Source: CAWFPR01 sp963817635 (GTDB taxonomy: Bacteria; Acidobacteriota; Vicinamibacteria; Vicinamibacterales; 2-12-FULL-66-21). Taken from it: 64,000 nt of DNA. Position 1 is the stretch's first letter, and every line of letters starts with the position of its first letter. The notes under the pieces are model-generated. The model saw nothing but the letters and a program-made list of their open reading frames with translations. It was not told the origin of the DNA and made no database searches. Below, in pieces: positions 1 to 7,837 of this stretch. A program made the translations under genes and the position numbers. The stretch covers positions 62,001 to 126,000 of the forward strand of contig CAWFPR010000024.1 of NCBI GenBank assembly GCA_963817635.1, written 5' to 3'.

Positions 1-1
1 G

Positions 2-124
2 AGCTTCGAGGTCACCCAGATGGACTCCGCGGTTGTCGCCGAGGCCATCGAGCTGCTCGCCCCGGCACCGGACATCGCGCCCCTGCCGGGCCGTCAGGAA
101 GCCCGACTCGACGCCATTGCCTGA
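2..124 (+). CDS. C-terminal end of an ebo-cluster protein (EboD or EboE candidate), partial
   Basis: The last 40 codons of a gene entering from the left edge; it ends with TGA at 122-124. The visible tail reads SFEVTQMDSAVVAEAIELL and then a Pro/Ala-rich end. A tail with an acidic 'MD..VV.EAI' helix recalls the C-terminus of the 3-dehydroquinate-synthase-like EboD, but EboE (a TIM-barrel sugar isomerase) is also possible. The only firm evidence is position: it sits 21 bases upstream of eboC in the same direction, with eboA, eboB and eboF further on. The assignment is an inference from context; too little sequence is present for a family call. Confidence 0.5.
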   Translation, partial: SFEVTQMDSAVVAEAIELLAPAPDIAPLPGRQEARLDAIA

Positions 125-145
125 TGAGGGTCGCCGGGCGCCTGC

Positions 146-928
146 ATGCCCCCGACCACCGAAGCCTTGACGCGTGCCCGAGCGGGCACGCACACTGATT
201 CCGGTATGTTCCCGCCGCAAGCCGTGCAGCGCCGCCGGCCGCGCTGGCGCGCCTATGTCCTCCTGGCGCGCGTCTCGAACCTGCCGACCGTCTGGACGAA
301 CGTCGTTGCCGGGACGATCGTCTCGGGGGCCGGCTTCGGCCGGCCCGGCCTCGTCGCTGTCTGCGCCGCCGTCTCGGCTCTCTATGTGGCCGGGATGTTC
401 CTCAACGATGCCTTCGACCACGAGATCGACGCGCGCGTCAGGCCCGAGCGTCCCGTGCCCTCCGGCGACGTTTCCCTCTTCGCGGCGTCCGCCGCTGGCA
501 TCGCGCTGCTGGTGGCGGGAGAGCTCGGCCTGCTGTGGACGAGCCCTGACACTCGAACTTACGTGTGGGGCCTGGCGCTGGCTGCCGTCATCGTCTACTA
601 CGACTACCGGCACAAACGAGACCGGCTCGGGCCGCTCGTCATGGGGCTCTGCCGCGGCCTCGTCTACTGCGTCGCCGCCTCGGCGGCCGGCGGCGTGTCG
701 CGCGGGGTGATTGCCGCCGCTGTGCTCATGACCGCCTACGTCAGCGGCCTGACCCTGGTGGCGAAGCGGATCGGGCCGGGCGGCGGGTATCTCGTCCCCT
801 ATCTCATCGCCGGCATTTCCCTGGTGGACGCGCTGATTATCGCCGCGGTCGCGCCGCTGGTTGCCCCATGGGCCGCAATAGGGTTCCTGCTCACCCTGGC
901 GGCTCAGCGCGTCGTGCCGGGCGACTGA
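146..928 (+). CDS. eboC: UbiA-family prenyltransferase, EboC
   Basis: A 260-residue membrane prenyltransferase of the UbiA superfamily, expected to join an isoprenoid diphosphate to an acceptor in the inner membrane. The first Asp-rich motif NDAFDHEID lies near residues 88-96. A second conserved block, YYDYRHKRDRLGPLVMG, lies near residues 150-166 and is typical of the EboC branch. About seven or eight hydrophobic helices are visible. The first ATG is used here, but the ATG at 206 (MFPPQAV) would remove a 20-residue polar extension and may be the true start. In cyanobacteria and pseudomonads the ebo products help export or deliver a secondary metabolite precursor to the periplasm; the same role here is inference. 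The gene directly follows the partial left-edge gene. Confidence 0.85.
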   Translation: MPPTTEALTRARAGTHTDSGMFPPQAVQRRRPRWRAYVLLARVSNLPTVWTNVVAGTIVSGAGFGRPGLVAVCAAVSALYVAGMFLNDAFDHEIDARVRPERPVPSGDVSLFAASAAGIALLVAGELGLLWTSPDTRTYVWGLALAAVIVYYDYRHKRDRLGPLVMGLCRGLVYCVAASAAGGVSRGVIAAAVLMTAYVSGLTLVAKRIGPGGGYLVPYLIAGISLVDALIIAAVAPLVAPWAAIGFLLTLAAQRVVPGD

Positions 929-932
929 CGCC

Positions 933-2273
933 TCAGGCTCCGTTGGCCGGCATCTTCTTGCGCAGCGTCGCCCGGTTCACGCCGAGAATCTCCGCGGCCT
1001 TCACCTGGTTCCCGTTGGTGATCGCCAGCGCCTCATTGACCAGCGTCGCTTCGACCAGGTCGACGATGTTGTGGAACACCGACGACGGCGAGTTCCCGGC
1101 CGGTTCGATCAGCCGCTCCTGCAGCGTCGTGCGGACGGAGCGGGCCAGCACGCCCTCGACGTCGTTCCTGGCCGGGAAGCGGCGGGCCGTCAGAATTTCG
1201 CCGATGTCCTCGGCGGTCAGCACATCGCTGCGCGTGACGATGCAGGCGCGCTTGATCACGCTTTCGAGCTCGCCGACATTGCCGGGCCAGGAATGCTCCT
1301 GAAGCCGGCGCGAGAGCTGTTCGTCGACACCCTTGATCGTCCGGTTCAGCTCGTCGTTGAACCTCTGCACGAAGTGCCTGACGAGGAGGGGTATGTCCTC
1401 GCGCCGCTCCCGCAGCGGCGGCAGCCGCAGCGTGACGACCGCCAGGGCGTCGTACAGCTCGTGGTTGAACGTGCCGGCGGCCACGTGCTCCGTCAGGTCC
1501 TGATCGGTCGAGGCAATCACCCGCGCGGTGACGCCGCCGCCCGACAGCCCGCGGGTACGCTCGGGTCCGCGAGCGCGCGCCAGCCGCGCCTGCAGGCTTG
1601 GTGGCAGCGCGTGGACGGCCGCCAGGTGGACGGTTCCCGCGGACCGGTTGAACAGCTCGCTCTCGAGCACGCTTTCCGGCATCGCGGCGCAGTCGAGCGA
1701 GAGAAACGGACGGTCGCGGCGTTCGCTGTTGTCGTGGATCGTCGCGACGACGAGCTGCCGGCCCGTGCCGCGCTCCCCGATCACCAGCGCCGGGACGTCG
1801 TTGGTCGCGAGTCGGCCGATGATCTTGTAGACGTCGTGCATGGCCGGCGTATCGCCGACCAGACTCACCGGCGGGCCTTCTTCGGCGGAGGCGTGCGCTT
1901 CGTCGCGAATCTGCCGGGCCGCGAGCGCCTTGCCGATGACGCTGCGCAGCTGGTCGAGATCCAGCGGCTTGGTGAGGTAGTCGAAGGCGCCCGCGCGGAT
2001 CGCGTCGATGGACGTCTGGCTCGTTCCGTACGCCGTCATCATGACGACGTAGACCTCGGGAAAACGCGAACGGATCTCGTGCAGCGCCTGCAGGCCGTCC
2101 ACGCCGGGCATCCGGATGTCCATGACGACCAGGTCGGGCGTTCTCTCGGCGATCAGGCGGACCGCGTCCTGCGCGTTGCTGGCGATACGGTAGGCGTAGC
2201 CTTCGTCGCGAAGGAAGCGCTCAAACGCCGAGGCGACGGACTGGTCGTCGTCGACGACGAGGATTTCAGCCAT
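933..2273 (-). CDS. NtrC-family response regulator with a degenerate AAA+ domain
   Basis: 446 residues in three parts. The receiver domain (about 1-120) has the phospho-acceptor Asp in LVVMDIRMPG and Lys in YLTKPL. A sigma-54-interaction-type AAA+ region spans about 137-370, and a Fis-type helix-turn-helix at the C-terminus contains NQVKAAEILGVNRATLRKK. The AAA+ part is broken as an ATPase. Walker A reads GERGTGRQ, with Arg in place of the usual Lys. The whole GAFTGA loop is missing after ESELF, and the Walker B segment reads VHLAAV instead of LFLDE. The arginine finger area and the WPGNV motif remain. By family knowledge it should not remodel sigma-54 polymerase, so it probably acts as a phosphorylation-controlled DNA binder. 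It overlaps the upstream kinase gene by 8 bases, so the two form a couple. Confidence 0.88.
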   Translation of the reverse strand: MAEILVVDDDQSVASAFERFLRDEGYAYRIASNAQDAVRLIAERTPDLVVMDIRMPGVDGLQALHEIRSRFPEVYVVMMTAYGTSQTSIDAIRAGAFDYLTKPLDLDQLRSVIGKALAARQIRDEAHASAEEGPPVSLVGDTPAMHDVYKIIGRLATNDVPALVIGERGTGRQLVVATIHDNSERRDRPFLSLDCAAMPESVLESELFNRSAGTVHLAAVHALPPSLQARLARARGPERTRGLSGGGVTARVIASTDQDLTEHVAAGTFNHELYDALAVVTLRLPPLRERREDIPLLVRHFVQRFNDELNRTIKGVDEQLSRRLQEHSWPGNVGELESVIKRACIVTRSDVLTAEDIGEILTARRFPARNDVEGVLARSVRTTLQERLIEPAGNSPSSVFHNIVDLVEATLVNEALAITNGNQVKAAEILGVNRATLRKKMPANGA

Positions 2274-3699
2274 CTGAGTTCCTGGATGCGGACTGTGCGC
2301 CGGCGGCCGCCGCAGGATTCACGGGCAGCCTCAGGATCGCGCGCGTGCCCTTCGGCTCTCCGGACAGCAGCGTGATCGAACCGCCGTGGCTCTGTACCAC
2401 TGATTGTACGTTGACCAGGCCGAGTCCGATGCCATCCCGTTTCGTCGACACGAAGGGGTCGCACACGCGATCCCGAATCGCCGGGTCGATGCCGACCCCG
2501 TCGTCGGCCACTTCGACCTCGACGGCGCGCCCCTCGTCGACGCTGCGCGTGATGACACTCAGCCGGCCACCGGTGGGCATCGCGTCAGACGCATTCGCCA
2601 GGACATTGACCAGGGCCCTCTGGAACCGTCCCGCGTCGAGCGGCACTGGCGGCAGTCCTCCCGCAAAGGCCGTCTCGACGGTGATCTTGCGATGGGCGAA
2701 TTGCGCCCCGAGTTGCTGCAGGGCCTGCCGGACGACCGCGTTGAGATCGGCCGGTTGGAGCGTCATGACGCCGGGCCGGGCGAGCTCGAGCAGGTCGCGA
2801 ATCACCGACTCCACCTGGTCTATGTCGTGCAGCACCGAGCCGAGGGACGCTTCGTCGTCCGAACCACGCCGCAACCGGCCCCGGACGATCTGCGTCTGCA
2901 TCTTGATCGACGAGAGCGGGTTGCGGATGTCGTGTGCCACCTGCGCGGCCATCAGCCCGGCCAGGCCGAGTTTCTCCGATCGGACCAGGGCCCGCTGCGA
3001 CTCTTCGAGTCTGTCCAGCATCTCGTTGAAGGCTGCCCCGAGCCTGCCGATTTCGTCCGGGCCGGCGGATGCCCGGGCCGACGCGCCAGGCGTCGAGAGG
3101 CCTCGCGCGAATTCGACGAGGCGTTCGATCGGTGCGGTCACGCGGCGCGCCACCGCCTGGCTGACGAGCACCATGACGATCAGGCTCAGCGCGGCTGCGT
3201 AGAGGATGGTGCGCGTGATGGCTCCGCGCGCGGCCGTCAGCTCGTCCGTTTCCTCTACGAGTGCGACCACCATGCCCGGGCGGCCGTCCACGTTCTTGAA
3301 GGCCGCGTAGCAGGGCCGCCCGCAGTCTATCAGGGCAATCGATGGGGCAGCGCCGCGGGTGTCGGCCCGTGCCCGGCCGGCCGCCTGGACGGCGGCGATG
3401 ACGGTGGCATCCCGGTCGACGTCGAGGGTGCTGGCCAGGACGTGGCCATCGGCATCGTAGGTGATCACGTCTGCGCCCGTGATCTCCTCTACGCTCCTCA
3501 GGATGGCCGGATTCATCGAGAGATCGCTTCGCCCCACGACGCCGGCGGTGTGGAGCATCAGCGCCTCCACGCGCGCCTCCATCGTGCGCGTCGCGGCCGA
3601 CAGCGCGACGTAGGTGGCGGCCGAGGTCGTCACGAGGGCGACGAGCGCGAACGGCAGCACGATCCGGTGGTGCAGACGCAGTCGCGCCACCGCCATCAT
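2266..3699 (-). CDS. Membrane sensor histidine kinase
   Basis: 477 residues. An N-terminal membrane helix (about 12-35) is followed by an extracytoplasmic sensor region of about 120 residues and a second helix (about 163-183). A HAMP linker with RRVTAPIERLVEF comes next. The HisKA domain carries the phospho-acceptor His in VAHDIRNPLSSIK, and the HATPase domain shows N, G1 and G2 boxes (NVLANASDAMP, VADDGVGID, GIGLGLVNVQS). It autophosphorylates and passes the phosphate to the overlapping downstream regulator. It lies directly after the membrane-protein gene at 3702-5078, with 2 bases between, so the four minus-strand genes probably form one transcript. The signal sensed is unknown. Confidence 0.92.
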   Translation of the reverse strand: MMAVARLRLHHRIVLPFALVALVTTSAATYVALSAATRTMEARVEALMLHTAGVVGRSDLSMNPAILRSVEEITGADVITYDADGHVLASTLDVDRDATVIAAVQAAGRARADTRGAAPSIALIDCGRPCYAAFKNVDGRPGMVVALVEETDELTAARGAITRTILYAAALSLIVMVLVSQAVARRVTAPIERLVEFARGLSTPGASARASAGPDEIGRLGAAFNEMLDRLEESQRALVRSEKLGLAGLMAAQVAHDIRNPLSSIKMQTQIVRGRLRRGSDDEASLGSVLHDIDQVESVIRDLLELARPGVMTLQPADLNAVVRQALQQLGAQFAHRKITVETAFAGGLPPVPLDAGRFQRALVNVLANASDAMPTGGRLSVITRSVDEGRAVEVEVADDGVGIDPAIRDRVCDPFVSTKRDGIGLGLVNVQSVVQSHGGSITLLSGEPKGTRAILRLPVNPAAAAGAQSASRNSDG

Positions 3700-3701
3700 C
3701 C

Positions 3702-5078
3702 TCAGAAGCCGACGACGTGGCTTGCGTAGGCCTCGTAGATGCCGTTGCTGATCGAGACGAACTCTCCCGTGACCGGGGCCATCGCCGGAGAGGTGAACAC
3801 CGCCTGGTGTTTCTTGAGGATGTTCAACAACTCCACTCCGAGCACTTTGCTTTCGCCTTCGTACAGGTGCGCGGCGTGCTGGAGTCCGGCTTTCGTGCGC
3901 TCGAACTCAGCGCTCATGCGCTCGAGCACGGCCGCGCGTTCGAAGTTGAACGCCACGTAGGCGCGCACGTCGTCGAGAGCGGCTGCCAGCGGGTCGTCGT
4001 CCGAGAGGGTCGCCCTGGCGGCCGCGGCCTCCGCGTCGGCCTCGGCCCGCATCTGCCGGGCTTCCGCGATCCGCTCCAGCGCCACGGCGCGGTAGTTCGG
4101 CACGAGCGGGGTGTGCCGCAGGAACAGCTCGTTGTGGAAGTCGTACGTGTAGTTGCGATCGACGATGTGGTAGCCCGCGAGCAGCCGCTCGAGCACGTGC
4201 CCGTACGCGGTGAACGCCTGCCGGACCGGCGCGGGCGAGGCGGGCGCCGTCACGGGACCGGCGGGGATCCGGACGCGGGTCAGGTCGAACCCGGTGTTCT
4301 TCTGCGACGGGTCCATGTAGTAGCTGGGGCTTCCCTGGTACGCGCCTGGCCGGTTCTTGTATCCGACATACAGGCCGAACGAGATCACCGCGCCGATCAG
4401 GACGACGCCCAGCGCGAACCGCTCCGTCCGGTGGCGCCGGCGCTGGCGGGCGAGTGCATCGGCCGAGACCGACCCGTACCACAGCACGGCCAGCAGCATC
4501 AGGATCAGCGTGACGACCATGAGCAGGCCGAGGAACTGCACCGCGACCCACATTTCCAGCGTCAGGAGTGCCGCCGAGAGCAGAGTTGTTCCCTCGCGCG
4601 TGCGACCTTCTGCGAGGGGGCGGAGTCCGGGCAGCAGCGACAGCCAGGCCCTGTGGGGATTCACGGTCGCCGGCGTGATGGCATATCGCGCCGCGAGCAC
4701 GAATACCGCGACCGGCGTCCCGAAGATGGCGCCGAGCAGCACGTGGCAGATGGCCCGCATCGGGTTGATCGACAGGTTGTCGATGATCTGGTCGCCCTGC
4801 GTGATGACCGGAAACAGGAGCCACGGGAAGACGAGCGGCAGCGAGACGAGCACGCGCCGCTGCCGGTACAACACGACGCCGGCGATCGCGATGAAGCCGA
4901 GGCCCAGCAGGCTGATGAATTCACCGCCGTCGATCAGGTAGTGCATCCACAGGTTGGTTTCGGCGACCGCCATGATGAGGCACATGAGGGTCAGCACGGC
5001 GGTCGCGATGAACAGCCATGCCGGCGGCCGGGTCGCCACGGGCGCCGGTGCGTCCGGTTCGGCCACGGTGGGTGTCAC
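3702..5078 (-). CDS. Polytopic membrane protein of unknown function
   Basis: A 458-residue protein. I place the start at a GTG (5078) that overlaps the stop of the methyltransferase gene as GTGA, which supports translational coupling; a longer in-frame extension to 5207 would run deep into that gene. The N-terminal half has about seven hydrophobic helices with short loops, including a conserved-looking stretch TQGDQIIDNLSINPMR between two of them. The C-terminal half is soluble and helical, with an Ala/Glu/Arg-rich segment near residues 345-400 that could form a coiled coil. No catalytic motif was recognised. Its position between a methyltransferase and a two-component pair suggests a membrane partner or client of that signalling system, but this is inference. 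Confidence 0.75.
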   Translation of the reverse strand: MTPTVAEPDAPAPVATRPPAWLFIATAVLTLMCLIMAVAETNLWMHYLIDGGEFISLLGLGFIAIAGVVLYRQRRVLVSLPLVFPWLLFPVITQGDQIIDNLSINPMRAICHVLLGAIFGTPVAVFVLAARYAITPATVNPHRAWLSLLPGLRPLAEGRTREGTTLLSAALLTLEMWVAVQFLGLLMVVTLILMLLAVLWYGSVSADALARQRRRHRTERFALGVVLIGAVISFGLYVGYKNRPGAYQGSPSYYMDPSQKNTGFDLTRVRIPAGPVTAPASPAPVRQAFTAYGHVLERLLAGYHIVDRNYTYDFHNELFLRHTPLVPNYRAVALERIAEARQMRAEADAEAAAARATLSDDDPLAAALDDVRAYVAFNFERAAVLERMSAEFERTKAGLQHAAHLYEGESKVLGVELLNILKKHQAVFTSPAMAPVTGEFVSISNGIYEAYASHVVGF

Positions 5079-6106
5079 GGCCTGACTCCCACGACCAGTG
5101 TGTGGGGATTGGGTGGAGGAAGGGGCCGGATCTCCACCTTGCCGAATCCCGCGTCGGCCATCCACCGCGCCATCCCGGTCCGGGCGTGCGTGGTGCCGTT
5201 CTCGCACATCATCATCATGTTGAGCGCGAAGTAGGTCGCAAACGGCGGACTCGTGCGGGCGTCGTCGTCGAAGAACACGTCGCTGACCACGACGAGGCCG
5301 CCCGGGTCGAGCGCCGCGAACGCCTTGCGCAGCAGCAGCTGGCAGGTCTCCGGGGTCTCGCGGTGCATCATGCCGGACAGGAGCGCCGCATCGTACCCCG
5401 TCCCGAACGACGAGGTCAGGTAGTCGCCGGGCATCAGCGTGATCGTGTCGGTGCAGCCGTGGCTGTCGACGATTTCCCGGGTGACTTCGAGAACGCCCGG
5501 GCGGTCGAGAATCGTCGCGGTCAGGCCTGGCGTCTGCCGGATGAGCGCAATGGCGTAGGTGCCGGGGCCGCCTCCGACATCGAGGAGCCGCCTCCGTCCA
5601 CTGAAGTCCGCGCCGTGCGGCAGGACCGCGCTCATGCCCTTGGCGCGCTCGTGCATGGCGTAGACGAAGGCCCGGGTCTTCTCCTTGTCGTCGCCGAGCA
5701 CGCTTTCCGGCTCCATCGTCGGATTGCCGTGTCGAACCGCTTCGGCGAGCCGTCCCCAGGCTGGGTAGAGGTCCTCGGCGAACTTCAACCCGTGCGCGAT
5801 ATAGCCGGGCCGTCCGCGCACGAGGAAGGCGTTCGCGACGTCGGTATTGGCGAATCGGTCGCCCTCACGCGTGAGCAGACCCTCGGCCGTGCACGCGTCG
5901 AGCAACAGGCGGAGCGGCTCGGATTGCGCGCCGTCCCGCGCGGCGAGCTGGTCCGCGGTCAGCGGTCCGTCGGCGAGCGCCGTGAAGACGTCGAGCTCGG
6001 TTGCGGCAAAGAGCACCATCGACGATCGATAAGCGAGCGCGAGCCGCATGATGAGAGACGGATTCGGGAAACGCGGCGCGTCGGTGCGCTGCGGCGTGTC
6101 GGTCAT
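5075..6106 (-). CDS. SAM-dependent O-methyltransferase (plant-type, two-domain)
   Basis: 343 residues with an N-terminal winged-helix dimerisation domain (about 20-100) and a C-terminal Rossmann-fold methyltransferase. The SAM loop is LLDVGGGPGTYAIAL (about residues 172-186). Later strands include ALLSGMMHRETPE and VVVSDVFFDDD, as in hydroxyindole or caffeic-acid O-methyltransferase-like enzymes, where a His in the first of these is the usual catalytic base. It is the first gene of the minus-strand block and is divergent from eboA, with 156 bases between them. Because it lies inside the ebo cluster it may tailor the same prenylated metabolite, which is inference only. The substrate cannot be told from sequence. 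Confidence 0.85.
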   Translation of the reverse strand: MTDTPQRTDAPRFPNPSLIMRLALAYRSSMVLFAATELDVFTALADGPLTADQLAARDGAQSEPLRLLLDACTAEGLLTREGDRFANTDVANAFLVRGRPGYIAHGLKFAEDLYPAWGRLAEAVRHGNPTMEPESVLGDDKEKTRAFVYAMHERAKGMSAVLPHGADFSGRRRLLDVGGGPGTYAIALIRQTPGLTATILDRPGVLEVTREIVDSHGCTDTITLMPGDYLTSSFGTGYDAALLSGMMHRETPETCQLLLRKAFAALDPGGLVVVSDVFFDDDARTSPPFATYFALNMMMMCENGTTHARTGMARWMADAGFGKVEIRPLPPPNPHTLVVGVRP

Positions 6107-6262
6107 GGTGGAATCTCCGGTGCGGGATCTGGGTGCCGCCCGACGGGCGGTGCGTCGCTAATCTTGTCTCGCGTACCCGGCGGTGTCAATCGGCGTCCGC
6201 GTCGCGTTGCCACGCTCCGGCGTTTCAGGTACAGTTGACTGCACCGCAGGTTCACGAGGGGC

Positions 6263-6937
6263 ATGGCGACCAAGGAACGACTGCTGACGGCACTCAGGAA
6301 CGCGCTCGACGAGTCCGGCCGACAATGGCTGGCGGAAGCCGTGGGGCGAGCGGAAACCGGCACCCGGGACGATCTGCTGACGGTCTACACGGCCGCCTCG
6401 CGGCGGATTGGCAACGGCCCCCTTCCCGTCATGGCCGGCGCAGCGCCGGACTCGACGGAATTCGACCGCTGGACCCTGGAGGATGCAGCCCGCGCGCTGC
6501 TGCTCCTGGCCCGAGCGGCCACATCCGGGGCGACCTTCAAGGACGACGTCGTCGCGTGCTACGAGCTGGGCGACTCGCGCGAGCAGCGCAGCTGGCTGCG
6601 CGCGGTCGGCGTGCTGCCCGATCCCGAGCAGTTTCTCCCGCTGGCGGTCGACGCCTGCCGGTCCAGCATCCTGCCGATCTTCGAAGCCATCGCGTGCGAG
6701 AATCCATACCCGTTCCGGTATTTTCCTGAGCCCAATTTCAACCAGATGGTCCTCAAGGCGTTGTTCAGCGGCGTGGCGCTGTCGCGCATCGCCGGGCTGG
6801 ACGGGCGCCTGAATCCCGAGTTGACGCGGATGGCATCGGACTACGCGGCCGAGCGGCGCGCGGCCGGCCGTGCCGTTCCCGCCGACATCGGCATGGCGAT
6901 GCAGGACCGCGCGCGTCACCAGGAGCAGCCTCGATGA
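6263..6937 (+). CDS. eboA: EboA family protein
   Basis: A 224-residue soluble, mostly helical protein. It matches the EboA type in length, in the N-terminal pattern of a helix followed by W-L-AEA, and in the conserved middle part with NPYPFRYFPEPNFNQMVLKAL and a downstream RIAGLDGR...ELTRMA segment. No enzymatic function is established for EboA. It is the first gene of the second plus-strand ebo block, and its stop overlaps the start of eboB by four bases (ATGA), so both are made from one message. The 156 bases upstream are shared with the divergent methyltransferase gene and must hold both promoters. I chose the ATG at 6263, which is preceded by a GAGG-like ribosome site. Confidence 0.85.
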   Translation: MATKERLLTALRNALDESGRQWLAEAVGRAETGTRDDLLTVYTAASRRIGNGPLPVMAGAAPDSTEFDRWTLEDAARALLLLARAATSGATFKDDVVACYELGDSREQRSWLRAVGVLPDPEQFLPLAVDACRSSILPIFEAIACENPYPFRYFPEPNFNQMVLKALFSGVALSRIAGLDGRLNPELTRMASDYAAERRAAGRAVPADIGMAMQDRARHQEQPR

Positions 6938-7818
6938 AGATCTTCGACCCACACGTCCACATGACCGCGCGGACGACCGACGACTACGAGGCCATGGCCG
7001 GAGCCGGCGTCGTCGCGGTTGTCGAACCCGCGTTCTGGCTCGGGCAGCTGCGCACGAGTGCCGGCAGCTTCGTCGACTATTTCAACAGCCTCCTCGGCTG
7101 GGAACGTTTCCGGGCGTCGCAGTTCGGCATCCGCCACTTCTGCACGATCGGACTGAACCCGAAGGAAGCGAACAACCCGAAACTGTCGGCGGAGGTGCTG
7201 GCCCTGATGCCCCGCTTCCTGTCGAAGGACGGGGTGGTCGCCATCGGCGAGATTGGCTACGACGATCAGACCGCCGAAGAGGAAGCCTGCTTCGTGCGGC
7301 AGATCGAGCTGGCGGGGGAGTTCAACCTGCCGATCCTCGTCCACACGCCGCATCGCGACAAGAAGCAGGGAACGATTCGTTCGATCGACCTCATTCGTTC
7401 GCTTGGTTTCCCCGAGGAGCGGGTCCTCATCGATCACAACAACGAGGAGACGCTCCCGATCGTGCTCGAGTCGCGATGCTGGGCCGGGCACACGCTCTAT
7501 CCCCACACGAAGATGGACGAGGTCCGGATGGCCGCGCTCGTGCAGAAGTACGGGAGCGATCGAATCCTCGTCAACAGCGCCGCCGACTGGGGCATCAGCG
7601 ACCCGCTGAAGGTGCCCAAGGCGATCGACGTCATGCGCGCGCACGGCATTCCCGACGAGACCATCCAGGTGATTGTCTGGGACAATCCGGTCGCGTTCTT
7701 CGCGCAGAGCGGCCAGCTCGATCTCGCCGAAATCGGCGAGCGGCCCGTGGTCGATCGCGCGCAGAAGTTCCAGACGAATACCGTGCTCCGCGGTGAGCCG
7801 CAACAGTCCGGGCGCTAG
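6934..7818 (+). CDS. eboB: TatD-family metal-dependent hydrolase, EboB
   Basis: 294 residues with a TIM-barrel amidohydrolase fold. The metal-binding HxH is near the start (FDPHVHM, residues 4-10). Further ligands are in IGEIGYDDQT (Glu), LVHTPHRDKK (His), LIDHNNEETLP (His) and VNSAADWGISDPL (Asp). These match the TatD-like EboB of ebo clusters, whose substrate is not known. The start codon overlaps the eboA stop (ATGA). The protein has no signal peptide and should be cytoplasmic. It is followed 19 bases later by eboF. Confidence 0.88.
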   Translation: MKIFDPHVHMTARTTDDYEAMAGAGVVAVVEPAFWLGQLRTSAGSFVDYFNSLLGWERFRASQFGIRHFCTIGLNPKEANNPKLSAEVLALMPRFLSKDGVVAIGEIGYDDQTAEEEACFVRQIELAGEFNLPILVHTPHRDKKQGTIRSIDLIRSLGFPEERVLIDHNNEETLPIVLESRCWAGHTLYPHTKMDEVRMAALVQKYGSDRILVNSAADWGISDPLKVPKAIDVMRAHGIPDETIQVIVWDNPVAFFAQSGQLDLAEIGERPVVDRAQKFQTNTVLRGEPQQSGR

Positions 7819-7837
7819 TCCCCCTGGAAGCGCGCCC

